Source: an uncultured Bacilli bacterium (lineage in GTDB: Bacteria > Bacillota_I > Bacilli_A > RF39 > UBA660). From it: DNA of 12,651 nucleotides. The stretch covers positions 1 to 12,651 of the forward strand of contig CANQDN010000024.1 of NCBI GenBank assembly GCA_947593275.1. Direction: 5' to 3'. The notes beneath the pieces are model-generated. The model did no database searches. It was not told the origin of the DNA and saw nothing but the letters and a program-made list of their open reading frames with translations. The number at the start of each line of letters is the position of its first letter. Within the stretch, counting starts at the first letter, position 1. The translations under genes were made by a program, and so were the position numbers. Positions 1 through 6,793 of the stretch are shown here, in pieces.

Positions 1-1
1 T

Positions 2-43
2 CTTGCCTATAGTGCTCTAACTTTTCATCTATAGGCAAGTTTT
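2..43 (+). repeat. Perfect 11-bp inverted repeat, possible terminator of an upstream gene
   Basis: CTTGCCTATAG (2-12) is the exact reverse complement of CTATAGGCAAG (29-39), with a 16-nt loop and four T's after it. The T-run is short, so it may be a weak terminator of a gene left of the window or part of a leader RNA. The window edge prevents a firm call. Confidence 0.5.
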
Positions 44-53
44 GAAACTTCAT

Positions 54-78
54 GGAAGATAATTTTCTTCCTTTTTTT
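54..78 (+). terminator. Intrinsic terminator upstream of the DUF368 gene
   Basis: GGAAGA (54-59) pairs with TCTTCC (66-71) around a 6-nt loop and is followed by seven T's (72-78). The stem is only 6 bp, but the T-run is good. It probably ends transcription entering from the left. A promoter for the next gene starts inside the T-run. Confidence 0.6.
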
Positions 79-106
79 GTCTAAAAATAATTATCATAAA
101 TATAAT
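77..106 (+). promoter_or_regulatory. Promoter of the DUF368 gene
   Basis: The -35 is TTGTCT (77-82, 4/6 to consensus) and the -10 is a perfect TATAAT (101-106), with an 18-bp spacer. The expected +1 (about 113) falls on the ribosome-binding site, giving a very short leader. This argues for the TTG start at 122 over the ATG at 110. Confidence 0.6.
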
Positions 107-121
107 TTAATGGTGATATAT

Positions 122-901
122 TTGAATATTAAATTAATTCTTAAAGGCTTTTTAGTAGGCCTAGGTAAAATCATTCCCGGTGTAAGTGGCTCAATGTTTG
201 CCATTACTCTTGGTATCTACGAACAAATAATACTCGCTATAACGGACTTTTTTAGCAACGTAAAAAAACACACCTATATCTTATTTAACTTTGGTTTAGG
301 AATCCTTTTAGCCATTATTCTTTTTAGTAAAATGATCTTATTCTTATTAGCAAATTATTATAATGAAACTATGTCTTTGTTTCTAGGTCTTATCCTAGGT
401 ACTTTAATTCCTTTTACCAAAAATCTAAAACCCCATTTTTCTAACATCCTAATTTTCTTATTATTCTTTACTTTAACCCTTAGCTTATCTTTAGTAACAA
501 CCACTAGTACCTTTATTTTTAATGGCTCTTTTATGGACTATCTTTACACTTCTTTACTAGGTTTCATAGATGCCTTAACCAGTATTATCCCCGGAATAAG
601 TGGAACAGCCATCTACATGCTATTAGGTAGCTATGAATATGTTTTAAGCATTTTAGGTAATCCTTTCTATCTACCTTTCATAATCTACACATTCGGCTTA
701 ATTATCGGCATTATAATTACAAGTTATTTTATAAGCTATTTATTTAAACACTTTAAAAAATCTCTATATTGGGCTATCTTTGGCTTAATGCTCGGTTCCA
801 TTCTTCTTCTTTTACTAAATCTAAAACTACCTTTCGATCTTTTTTATCTCTTTATTTTTACAATAGGCATTATAATTGGCTTTTTATTTGATAAATCCTA
901 A
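122..901 (+). CDS. DUF368 family membrane protein, PopT-type polyprenyl-phosphate translocase
   Basis: This is a 259-residue, very hydrophobic multi-pass membrane protein. DUF368 proteins (PopT) have been shown to return undecaprenyl phosphate across the cytoplasmic membrane for reuse in cell-wall synthesis; applying that here is by family. The diagnostic motif occurs twice: PGVSG at residues 19-23 followed by ITLGIYEQII, and PGISG at about 157-161 followed by MLLGSYEYVL. This is an internal duplication typical of the family. The start chosen is TTG at 122 because GGTGAT (112-117) is a good Shine-Dalgarno at the right spacing. An in-frame ATG at 110 has no ribosome-binding site and would precede the predicted +1. 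It has its own promoter and ends with TAA 90 bp before secE. Confidence 0.88.
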   Translation: MNIKLILKGFLVGLGKIIPGVSGSMFAITLGIYEQIILAITDFFSNVKKHTYILFNFGLGILLAIILFSKMILFLLANYYNETMSLFLGLILGTLIPFTKNLKPHFSNILIFLLFFTLTLSLSLVTTTSTFIFNGSFMDYLYTSLLGFIDALTSIIPGISGTAIYMLLGSYEYVLSILGNPFYLPFIIYTFGLIIGIIITSYFISYLFKHFKKSLYWAIFGLMLGSILLLLLNLKLPFDLFYLFIFTIGIIIGFLFDKS

Positions 902-909
902 AATAACTC

Positions 910-938
910 TTGCATTTTATTTCATTTTGTGGTATCTT
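910..938 (+). promoter_or_regulatory. Extended -10 promoter of secE-nusG
   Basis: TTGCAT (910-915), a 17-bp spacer and TATCTT (933-938), with a TGG extension (930-932) directly before the -10. The expected +1 is near 945, giving a leader of about 46 nt. Confidence 0.6.
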
Positions 939-945
939 ATAAATG

Positions 946-963
946 AACACGAAAGTGTTTTTT
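946..963 (+). promoter_or_regulatory. 5'-end GAAA-tetraloop hairpin in the secE leader
   Basis: AACAC (946-950), loop GAAA (951-954), GTGTT (955-959), then T's to 963. It sits at the predicted 5' end of the secE-nusG mRNA. It could protect the 5' end or be a weak attenuator; the 5-bp stem makes strong termination unlikely. Confidence 0.45.
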
Positions 964-990
964 AATTTAATTAAAAAAAGGAGTTTATTT

Positions 991-1242
991 ATGGCAAAAA
1001 AAGAAACAAAAGAGAATAAAAAGATTAAAAAAGAGACTAAAAAAGTTAAACAAAAAAGTCAAAAAGCCCCAAAAGAAAACTATTTTGAAGGTGTAAGAAG
1101 CGAACTTTCTAAAGTTGTATGGCCAAGCAAAAAAGATGTTTTAAAATATACCATCGCAACTATTATCTTTATTTTAGTTTTAGTAGCGTTCTTTATCTTA
1201 CTTAATCTTCTCATGTCAGCGATTAAGGGGGCCTTTAATTAA
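991..1242 (+). CDS. secE: Preprotein translocase subunit SecE
   Basis: This is the small essential subunit of the SecYEG channel in the cytoplasmic membrane. The 83-residue protein has a highly charged Lys-rich N-terminus (1-30), the SecE signature VRSELSKVVWPSKKDV (about 35-50) on the cytoplasmic amphipathic helix, and a single membrane segment at about 54-77. That is the usual one-TM form of Gram-positive bacteria. ATG 991 is chosen because AAAAGGAG lies 7-8 nt upstream; an earlier in-frame ATG at 943 overlaps the promoter region. Its TAA shares one base with the nusG ATG (TAATG), so the two are probably translationally coupled. I see no rpmG (ribosomal protein L33) just upstream, where many Bacillota have it. 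Confidence 0.95.
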   Translation: MAKKETKENKKIKKETKKVKQKSQKAPKENYFEGVRSELSKVVWPSKKDVLKYTIATIIFILVLVAFFILLNLLMSAIKGAFN

Positions 1243-1775
1243 TGGAAAAAGAATGGTATGTTGTTAATACTTACTCTGGCCATGAAGCTAAAGTTAAAGA
1301 AAAACTCGAAGCTAAAGCCGAATCAATGGGCATGCAAGATTACATATATCGTGTAATTATTCCTGAAACTACCGAAGTTGAAGTAAAAGATGGTGTCAAA
1401 CACGAAAAAGTAAAAAAAATGTTTCCCGGCTATGTTTTAGTTGAAATGGTTATGAGCGATGAAGCCTGGTATATAGTTCGTAATACCCCAGGAGTAACTG
1501 GCTTTATTGGTTCTTCTGGTAAAGGAGCTAAACCAACACCACTTCTTCCCCAAGAAATTGATAAAATACTTGCTAACATGGGAATGAGTCGTGTTAATAT
1601 TGAATCTGAAATGTCTGTAGGAGATAAAGTTAATATTGTTGATGGTCCATTTAAAGGTATGATGGGTAAAGTTGATAATATTGATCTTGAAAATAATCGC
1701 CTAAATGTTTTAATTGATTTATTTGGCCAAGAAACACCTGTTGAAGTAGAAGTTTATCAAGTAAGTAAAGCTTAA
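1242..1775 (+). CDS. nusG: Transcription termination/antitermination factor NusG
   Basis: NusG binds RNA polymerase and modulates pausing, Rho action and transcription-translation coupling. The 177-residue length is normal. The NGN domain covers about residues 3-110 (WYVVNTYSGHE at the start, MFPGYVLVEM at about 60-69, VRNTPGVTGFIG at about 79-90). The KOW domain is at about 126-150 (VGDKVNIVDGPFKGM). It overlaps the secE stop by one base, with AAGGGGG about 10 nt upstream. The gene is followed by a strong terminator, so the usual rplK-rplA neighbours are not adjacent here. Confidence 0.97.
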   Translation: MEKEWYVVNTYSGHEAKVKEKLEAKAESMGMQDYIYRVIIPETTEVEVKDGVKHEKVKKMFPGYVLVEMVMSDEAWYIVRNTPGVTGFIGSSGKGAKPTPLLPQEIDKILANMGMSRVNIESEMSVGDKVNIVDGPFKGMMGKVDNIDLENNRLNVLIDLFGQETPVEVEVYQVSKA

Positions 1776-1803
1776 GAATTTTTTTGCTAAAAATATAAAT
1801 ATG

Positions 1804-1837
1804 AGTATAATAATTAATCTTTTATTATACTTTTTTT
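1804..1837 (+). terminator. Intrinsic terminator of secE-nusG
   Basis: AGTATAATAA (1804-1813) pairs perfectly with TTATTATACT (1822-1831) around an 8-nt loop and is followed by T's to 1837. The stem is A/T-rich but 10 bp long. Confidence 0.8.
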
Positions 1838-1846
1838 CTGCATAAA

Positions 1847-1875
1847 TAGACATAATTTTATTTATATAGTATAAT
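1847..1875 (+). promoter_or_regulatory. Promoter of the flavoprotein pair
   Basis: TAGACA (1847-1852, 5/6 to TTGACA), a 17-bp spacer and TATAAT (1870-1875). The expected +1 is about 1882, right at the AAAGGA ribosome-binding site of the next gene. Confidence 0.75.
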
Positions 1876-1895
1876 TTAAAAAAGGACGCGATAAA

Positions 1896-3098
1896 ATGCA
1901 AGTAATAATAATTGGTGGAGGAGCATCTGGTTTAACCGCAGCCATAAAAGCTCGGGAAAATAATAATGAAGTTATAGTTATCGAAAGAAATAATACCTGT
2001 GGTAAAAAGCTTCTTTTAACGGGAAATGGTCGCTGTAATTTTTGGAATGAAAATCAAGATATTACCAAATATTATAGTGATAACATGCCTAAATTAAAAA
2101 ATATATGGGAATCTAAAAAAGATGAAGTCTTAAATTTTTTTGATAGTATTGGTATAGTTCCTAAAAACATCGATGGTTATTACTATCCTTATTCTAAAAC
2201 TTCTCACAGTGTGCTCGATGCTTTAATAAATAAAGCTACAAAACTAGGTGTAATATTTAAACTCGAAGAAAAAGTCCTAAAAGTAAGTAAAGAAACTAAA
2301 TTTACAGTTTTAACTACCAAAAGTGAATATCATTCCGATATCGTTATAGTTGCTACTGGTGGAGCATCTTATCCTAAAACTGGTAGTGATGGTAATGGTT
2401 ATGAAATTGCTACTAGCTTTAATCATAAACTAACACCACTTCTTCCTGCCTTAGTTCCCCTAAAAGGCAATGCCAATTATTATTCTCTATGGGCTGGCCT
2501 AAGATGTGAAGCCATCGCCACTTTATATGAAAATGATATCAAAATATGGGAAGAAAAGGGCGAAATCCAATTTACCAATTATGGCTTAAGTGGTATTTGT
2601 ATTTTTAATTTAAGTGGTATGGTTGCAAGAGGTCTTGCTAAAGGCAAAAAAGAAGTAATATCTCTAAATTTAGTTCCATGGCATAAAGGCTCAAAAGCCG
2701 ATTTAAAAAACTGGTTAGATAAAAGAGAAAAACTCTTAAATGGCTCTTTAAAAGAAATATTAGAAGGCTTTTTAAATTATAAACTAGTTAATCTTCTCTT
2801 AAAAATCGCCAAAATCCCTAAAGAAGAATCATGGCATAACTCTGATAAAGAAAAAATAATTGAACTCTTAACTAACTTTAAATTTGAAGTTACAGCTACC
2901 CAAAACATCGAAGAAGCTCAAGTAACAGAAGGGGGCGTAAGCTTAGATGAAATCGATGAAAATACAATGGAAAGTCTAAAAGTAAAAGGCTTATATTTTA
3001 TTGGTGAAATATTAGACGCGACAGGTTTATGTGGTGGTTATAACTTAGGTCTTGCCTGGATCACTGGCTTAAAAGTAGGTGAACATCTCCATGATTAG
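1896..3098 (+). CDS. NAD(P)/FAD-dependent oxidoreductase, HI0933/YhiN/BaiN family
   Basis: This 400-residue flavoprotein has an N-terminal dinucleotide-binding fold (GGGASGLTAA at 7-16, then the acidic VIVIERNN). It carries the family signature GKKLLLTGNGRCN (about 36-48). Near the C-terminus are TEGGVSLDEID and the closing FAD motif GLYFIGEILDATG followed by GGYNLGLAWITG. Family members are usually annotated as aminoacetone-oxidase-like or BaiN/RdsA-like, and their physiological substrate is mostly unknown. I would not infer bile-acid metabolism from the family name. Start ATG 1896 has AAAGGA 9 nt upstream. The TAG stop lies 8 bp inside the next flavoprotein gene, indicating an operon. Confidence 0.9.
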   Translation: MQVIIIGGGASGLTAAIKARENNNEVIVIERNNTCGKKLLLTGNGRCNFWNENQDITKYYSDNMPKLKNIWESKKDEVLNFFDSIGIVPKNIDGYYYPYSKTSHSVLDALINKATKLGVIFKLEEKVLKVSKETKFTVLTTKSEYHSDIVIVATGGASYPKTGSDGNGYEIATSFNHKLTPLLPALVPLKGNANYYSLWAGLRCEAIATLYENDIKIWEEKGEIQFTNYGLSGICIFNLSGMVARGLAKGKKEVISLNLVPWHKGSKADLKNWLDKREKLLNGSLKEILEGFLNYKLVNLLLKIAKIPKEESWHNSDKEKIIELLTNFKFEVTATQNIEEAQVTEGGVSLDEIDENTMESLKVKGLYFIGEILDATGLCGGYNLGLAWITGLKVGEHLHD

Positions 3099-4668
3099 AT
3101 TAAGACAAATAAAAGTAAGCATATTTGCAAATACTGAGGCTCTACCAAAAAAGATTATCCAAAAGCTAAAAATTAACGAAAAAGCCTTAAAAAGCTATAC
3201 TATAATAAAAGAATCAATTGATGCTCGCGATAAAAATAATATTAATTATGTATATGAAGTAGATGTTGAAGTTTTAAATGAAGATTTAATTTTACACAAA
3301 TTAAAGGATAAAGATATCTTTAAAGCTCCCATAGAGACCTATTATTTACCTCAAATGGGCGATACTAAACTAAATAATCGGATAATTATTGTAGGTTCTG
3401 GTCCCTCAGGCCTATTCGCAGCCTACCTACTTTCTGAAACCGGCTATAAACCTCTTATAATTGAAAGAGGAGCAAAACTCGAAGATCGTATAAAAGATGT
3501 TGAAACCTTTTGGAAGCAAAACATTCTAAACCCTGAAAGTAATGTCCAATTTGGGGAAGGTGGCGCTGGAACTTTTTCTGATGGTAAACTAAACACTTTA
3601 ATAAAAGATTCTCGTCATATAGGTAAAAAAGTATTAGAAATATTCGTAAAACATGGAGCACCTCCTGAAATACTATACTTAAAAAATCCCCATATTGGTA
3701 CTGATATATTAAGAACTGTTATTAAAAATATTCGGGAATATATCTTAAGTAAAGGTGGCGAATTTTCTTTCAATACCAAACTTACTAATTTAATAATTGA
3801 AAATAATAAACTAACTAAAATCGAAGTAAATAATAAAAATTTAATTCCCTGTGAAGCTCTAATTTTAGCGATAGGCCATAGTGCTCGCGATACTTTTTAT
3901 ATGTTAAATTCTAAACTCCAAATGGAACCTAAATCTTTTGCAGTTGGCATAAGAATAATGCACAATCAATCGATGATTAATAATAGTGAATATGGCTCTA
4001 ATTCTAAATATTTACCCAATGCTTCCTATAAACTAACTTACAAAGCCCAAAATAAAAGAGGGGTTTACACCTTTTGTATGTGTCCCGGAGGTTATGTTGT
4101 AAATGCATCAAGTGAACAATCTAAACTAGCTATAAATGGTATGAGTAATTATAAAAGAGATAGTGGAATTGCTAATAGTGCCATTATTGTAACTATAAAT
4201 CCTAATGATTTTGGAAATGAACCCTTAAAAGGAATTGAATTTCAAAGAAAACTTGAACAAAAAGCTTATGAAGTAGGTAAAAAATCTATTCCTATCCAAC
4301 TATATAAAGATTATCAAAATAACCAAATATCTACCCAATTTTTAGGAGTAAAACCCATGTTTAAAGGTTCTTATACCTTTGCTAATATTAATGATATTTT
4401 ACCCAATTTTATTAATGAAGCTCTAAAAGAAGCAATCCCTGTATTTGATCAAAAAATAAAAGGCTTTGCTAGTCCTGATGCCATTATCTCAGCAATCGAA
4501 AGTAGAACATCTAGCCCTTTAAGAATATTAAGAGATGAAAACATGGAATCCAATATCAAAGGTATTTATCCCTGTGGTGAAGGAGCAGGCTATGCCGGAG
4601 GTATAACTACATCAGCGATAGATGGTATTAAAGTTGCTGAAATACTTATCAAAAAATATCATAACTAA
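3091..4668 (+). CDS. FAD-dependent oxidoreductase of the COG2509 type
   Basis: This is a 525-residue predicted FAD protein. Residues 1-90 form an N-terminal extension typical of this group. They are followed by the FAD-binding fold IIIVGSGPSGLFAAYLL (98-114) and the conserved NVQFGEGGAGTFSDGKL (151-167). The C-terminal FAD contact is GIYPCGEGAGYAGGI near residue 500. The biochemical role of the group is not established to my knowledge. ATG 3091 is preferred: AGGTGA (3077-3082) lies 8 nt upstream and the protein then begins MIRLRQIKVS, as in relatives. An in-frame GTG at 3079 coincides with the ribosome-binding site. It overlaps the preceding flavoprotein gene by 8 bp, so the two are likely coupled and may share a function. 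Confidence 0.88.
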   Translation: MIRLRQIKVSIFANTEALPKKIIQKLKINEKALKSYTIIKESIDARDKNNINYVYEVDVEVLNEDLILHKLKDKDIFKAPIETYYLPQMGDTKLNNRIIIVGSGPSGLFAAYLLSETGYKPLIIERGAKLEDRIKDVETFWKQNILNPESNVQFGEGGAGTFSDGKLNTLIKDSRHIGKKVLEIFVKHGAPPEILYLKNPHIGTDILRTVIKNIREYILSKGGEFSFNTKLTNLIIENNKLTKIEVNNKNLIPCEALILAIGHSARDTFYMLNSKLQMEPKSFAVGIRIMHNQSMINNSEYGSNSKYLPNASYKLTYKAQNKRGVYTFCMCPGGYVVNASSEQSKLAINGMSNYKRDSGIANSAIIVTINPNDFGNEPLKGIEFQRKLEQKAYEVGKKSIPIQLYKDYQNNQISTQFLGVKPMFKGSYTFANINDILPNFINEALKEAIPVFDQKIKGFASPDAIISAIESRTSSPLRILRDENMESNIKGIYPCGEGAGYAGGITTSAIDGIKVAEILIKKYHN

Positions 4669-4670
4669 AA

Positions 4671-4695
4671 AAACAGCTAAACTATATAGCTGTTT
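4671..4695. terminator. Shared hairpin terminator between convergent genes
   Basis: AAACAGCTA (4671-4679) pairs with TAGCTGTTT (4687-4695) around a 7-nt loop. On the - strand it is followed by a run of U's (from 4673 down), making a good thyA terminator. The thyA stop (4682-4684) lies in the loop and its last codons form the upstream arm. On the + strand the U-run is short, so it stops the flavoprotein operon less efficiently. Confidence 0.75.
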
Positions 4696-5539
4696 CAAAA
4701 GATAACTTAGGATTCTTTTTCCTAATTAATTCTCTAGGATATCCCTTAACTTTTATATCATCCTGTGTAAACTCATAAAAATCTTTTTTTTCCGGATTTA
4801 ACCATATTTCTGGCTTACAATCAACCGGTTCTCTTTCTAACATAACTAAAGCATTAGGAATATGTCTATCATATATTTGAATATTATTATAAAACCAAGT
4901 AAATCTTCCTGGTGTATATCCTGTATGTCTCGCTACTAAATAAAGTAAAACTAAATATTGCATTTGATTAATACACCCAGCTGTGCAAAAATCACTAGAT
5001 CTTTGAAATAAAGACATATCTAAATAATCTATTCCATCTTTTCCATGTCTTACATTCCAAACTGTTTGATAGGCACAAGGTTTAAGCCCATGTTTTTCCT
5101 TAAAATCCTCAACCTGCCACATATTTATAATATGTCTTCTTCCATCTGGATCTTTTTTAATTTCTTCTAATAAATTTCGCATTAAATTATACTTTTTAAT
5201 TGTTGCACCATAACAAGATCCAATCGTTCTATTTCCAATATCCCAACTATCCCACCAAGTAACCCCATATTTATCTTTTAAAAGCTCAAGATCATTTGAT
5301 TCATCCTGATAAATCCATAATAATTCTCCTATAGCGCTTTTAACAGCAATAGGTCTTAAAGTTATTAAAGGACTTTCATTCTTAGTTAAATCATAAGTCA
5401 TCATTCCATGATTAACACTTAAAGTATAAGCCGGAGTCCCATCCGCATATTTAGGTCTCGGATTATGATCTTTAGTTCCTTCCTCTAATATTCTTTTTAA
5501 TAATTCTTTAGTATAAATATCTCCTTTAGTTCCTATCAT
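4682..5539 (-). CDS. thyA: Thymidylate synthase ThyA
   Basis: ThyA converts dUMP and methylene-tetrahydrofolate to dTMP and dihydrofolate. The 285-residue protein has the phosphate-binding GRRHI (133-137), catalytic Cys155 in KPCAYQ, the second phosphate-site Arg180 in QRSSD (179-183), the dUMP-contact Asn191, and IYDRH (222-226). It is a divergent form: PCA replaces the classical PCH, and CTAGCINQ stands where many ThyAs have LGLPFN. This occurs in a recognised Gram-positive subgroup. ATG has GGAGGT just upstream (5545-5550). It is divergent from folA, which recycles the dihydrofolate it makes. The last codons are part of its terminator hairpin. Confidence 0.95.
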   Translation of the reverse strand: MIGTKGDIYTKELLKRILEEGTKDHNPRPKYADGTPAYTLSVNHGMMTYDLTKNESPLITLRPIAVKSAIGELLWIYQDESNDLELLKDKYGVTWWDSWDIGNRTIGSCYGATIKKYNLMRNLLEEIKKDPDGRRHIINMWQVEDFKEKHGLKPCAYQTVWNVRHGKDGIDYLDMSLFQRSSDFCTAGCINQMQYLVLLYLVARHTGYTPGRFTWFYNNIQIYDRHIPNALVMLEREPVDCKPEIWLNPEKKDFYEFTQDDIKVKGYPRELIRKKNPKLSFETAI

Positions 5540-5556
5540 AATTTACCTCCACTCTA

Positions 5557-5585
5557 ATTATAAATATTAACTCAAAATAATTCAA
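5557..5585 (-). promoter_or_regulatory. thyA promoter
   Basis: Reading the - strand: TTGAAT (5585-5580), a 17-bp spacer and TATAAT (5562-5557). The expected +1 (about 5550) coincides with GGAGG, so the leader is only about 11 nt. Confidence 0.75.
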
Positions 5586-5590
5586 CATTC

Positions 5591-5619
5591 TTGACATAAC
5601 TTTACTTTTGATTTATTCT
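5591..5619 (+). promoter_or_regulatory. folA promoter
   Basis: Perfect -35 TTGACA (5591-5596), a 17-bp spacer and TATTCT (5614-5619, 4/6). Its -35 is 5 bp from the thyA -35 on the other strand. The expected +1 is about 5626, on the first base of GGAGG. Confidence 0.7.
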
Positions 5620-5635
5620 TAAAATGGAGGTAGTA

Positions 5636-6118
5636 ATGGCTAAACTAATAATAATCGCCGCTTTAGGTAAAAATAATGAATTAGGCTTAAATAATGCTTT
5701 AATATGGCATTTAAAAGGTGACTTAACATTCTTTAAAAATAAAACTATGAATCATAAAATAGTAATGGGCTATAATACCTTTAAATCTTTAAAGAAACCC
5801 TTAAAAGGAAGAGAACATCTTGTTTTAACTCACCATCATCTAAATATAGAAAATATAAAAGTATTTAATGATTTTTCTTCTTTAATTAATTATTTAGCAA
5901 GTCTAAATGAAGAAGTCTATATTATAGGGGGCTCAAGTATCTATAAGCTATTTTTACCCTTTACAGAAGAATTACTTTTAACTGAAATTAATGCCTCCAG
6001 TAAAGCTGATGTTTATTTTCCCACCTTTGATAAAACTATCTATCAAAAAGAAATAATTGATAATGTAATCGAAAATAATCTAACTTATAGTCATGTTCGA
6101 TATAGAAAGAAGGAGTAA
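5636..6118 (+). CDS. folA: Dihydrofolate reductase FolA
   Basis: FolA reduces the dihydrofolate released by ThyA back to tetrahydrofolate using NADPH. The 160-residue size is normal. Visible features are IIAALGKNNELG (6-17), IWHLKGDL with catalytic Asp29, VMGYNTFKSL (43-52), the NADPH-binding YIIGGSSIY (95-103) and the TEI...ADVYFP segment (116-129). ATG 5636 is chosen because GGAGG (5626-5630) precedes it by 5 nt. The in-frame ATG at 5624 overlaps that ribosome-binding site. It is divergent from thyA and followed after 1 bp by a nucleotide-kinase-like gene, making a compact dTMP cluster. Confidence 0.95.
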   Translation: MAKLIIIAALGKNNELGLNNALIWHLKGDLTFFKNKTMNHKIVMGYNTFKSLKKPLKGREHLVLTHHHLNIENIKVFNDFSSLINYLASLNEEVYIIGGSSIYKLFLPFTEELLLTEINASSKADVYFPTFDKTIYQKEIIDNVIENNLTYSHVRYRKKE

Positions 6119-6119
6119 T

Positions 6120-6608
6120 ATGACAAAAATAATAATTATAAATGGTACTGGGGGAAGTGGCAAAGACACTTTTGTGGAAATGACTAAAAAATATACTAAA
6201 GTTTTTAATTTTTCTTCAATTGATAAAGTAAAAGAAATCGCCACTTTAATTGGTTGGAAGGGGACTAAAACCGAAAAAGATCGTAAATTTTTAAGTGATT
6301 TAAAAAAACTAACTACTGAATATAATGATCTAGCTTTTAATAGTATCAAAGAAGCTGTTGAAAAATTCCGTAATAGTCCTGATGAATTAATGTTTATTCA
6401 CATAAGAGAACCCGAAGAAATAAAAAGAGCTGTTGAATCTTTTAATGCCCAAACTTTACTAATTAAAAGAGAAGGCTTAGATAATATTAATTCTAACTAT
6501 TCTGATGCTTCTGTTGATAATTATAATTATGATTATGTTATTAATAATACTACTTTAGAAAATTTAGATAAAGAAGCCCAAAATTTTGTTAATAGTGTGT
6601 TAAAATAA
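6120..6608 (+). CDS. Small P-loop NTPase, probable deoxynucleoside monophosphate kinase-like
   Basis: This 162-residue protein has a Walker A loop GTGGSGKDT (9-17) at the end of the first strand. It also has a basic middle region (WKGTKTEKDRKF, 46-57), FIHIREPEEIKRA (92-104) resembling the lid or Arg segment of dNMP and dephospho-CoA kinases, and a C-terminal DYVINNTTLENL typical of that superfamily. The exact substrate cannot be read from the sequence. Position suggests a role in dTMP or other dNMP phosphorylation: it follows folA by 1 bp, with AAGGAG overlapping the folA stop. An in-frame ATG at 6093 inside folA lacks a ribosome-binding site. No terminator is evident after TAA. Confidence 0.7.
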   Translation: MTKIIIINGTGGSGKDTFVEMTKKYTKVFNFSSIDKVKEIATLIGWKGTKTEKDRKFLSDLKKLTTEYNDLAFNSIKEAVEKFRNSPDELMFIHIREPEEIKRAVESFNAQTLLIKREGLDNINSNYSDASVDNYNYDYVINNTTLENLDKEAQNFVNSVLK

Positions 6609-6625
6609 AAGCATGTAATAAATAA

Positions 6626-6653
6626 TTGCAATTTATCTAAAATATGTTATAAT
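6626..6653 (+). promoter_or_regulatory. Promoter of small RNA unit 1
   Basis: TTGCAA (6626-6631), 16 bp, then TATAAT (6648-6653) with the extension TGT. It is nearly identical to three other promoters in this array, including most of the spacer. Confidence 0.8.
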
Positions 6654-6659
6654 AAAAAT

Positions 6660-6756
6660 GTAGAACATTTAAGGACAAAATGTCTACAATTATCTTTTAA
6701 TGTGGACACTTATCGTGACGTCTAGTTTAATCTTGATGCTGATAGGTGCTTTTTTT
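6660..6756 (+). ncRNA. Small structured RNA 1 (orphan antitoxin-like)
   Basis: The predicted RNA is about 97 nt. It starts at a 5' hairpin: GTAGA (6660-6664), bulged A6665, CATTT (6666-6670), loop, AAATG (6678-6682), TCTAC (6683-6687). The 3' end is a terminator: CACTTATC (6707-6714) pairs with GATAGGTG (6741-6748), one G-U, then seven T's (6750-6756). The - strand of its 3' half still reads as the tail of a toxin-like small protein. The RNA family itself is not one I recognise; transcription is predicted only. Confidence 0.7.
6690..6749 (-). pseudogene. Remnant of the small toxin-like gene, copy 1 (C-terminus only)
   Basis: Reading the - strand from 6749 gives APISIKIKLDVTISVHIKR and TAA. 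It follows the pattern of the intact gene at 6995-7129 (SPIVINVY...TDVNVYIHNK): Pro-Ile, alternating Ile/Val, Asp-Val, Ile near the end, and a stop at the equivalent point. Upstream in frame it runs into the RNA 2 promoter with no start codon or ribosome-binding site, so the N-terminal half is gone. Frame and motif agreement is the only evidence. Confidence 0.5.
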
Positions 6757-6758
6757 AC

Positions 6759-6786
6759 TTGCAATTTATTTAAAATCTGTTATAAT
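6759..6786 (+). promoter_or_regulatory. Promoter of small RNA unit 2
   Basis: TTGCAA (6759-6764), 16 bp, TATAAT (6781-6786), with TGT just before the -10. It begins 2 bp after the T-run of RNA 1. Confidence 0.8.
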
Positions 6787-6793
6787 TAAGTTT

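Noticed and set aside
943..990. Upstream ATG at 943 as the secE start
   Set aside because: It sits at the predicted transcription start with no ribosome-binding site, and adds residues not typical of SecE; ATG 991 has AAAAGGAG.
1719..1901. 60-codon open frame on the - strand over the nusG end
   Set aside because: Overlaps the nusG 3' end, its terminator and the next promoter, with no start signal.
6080..6349. 89-codon open frame on the - strand across folA and the kinase-like gene
   Set aside because: Opposite two well-supported genes; hydrophobicity only reflects the Lys/Asn-rich complement.
6680..6697. Tiny + strand frame MSTIIF with AAGGA just upstream inside RNA 1
   Set aside because: Only six codons; the AAGGA lies in the hairpin loop and neither the frame nor the motif is kept in the other three units.
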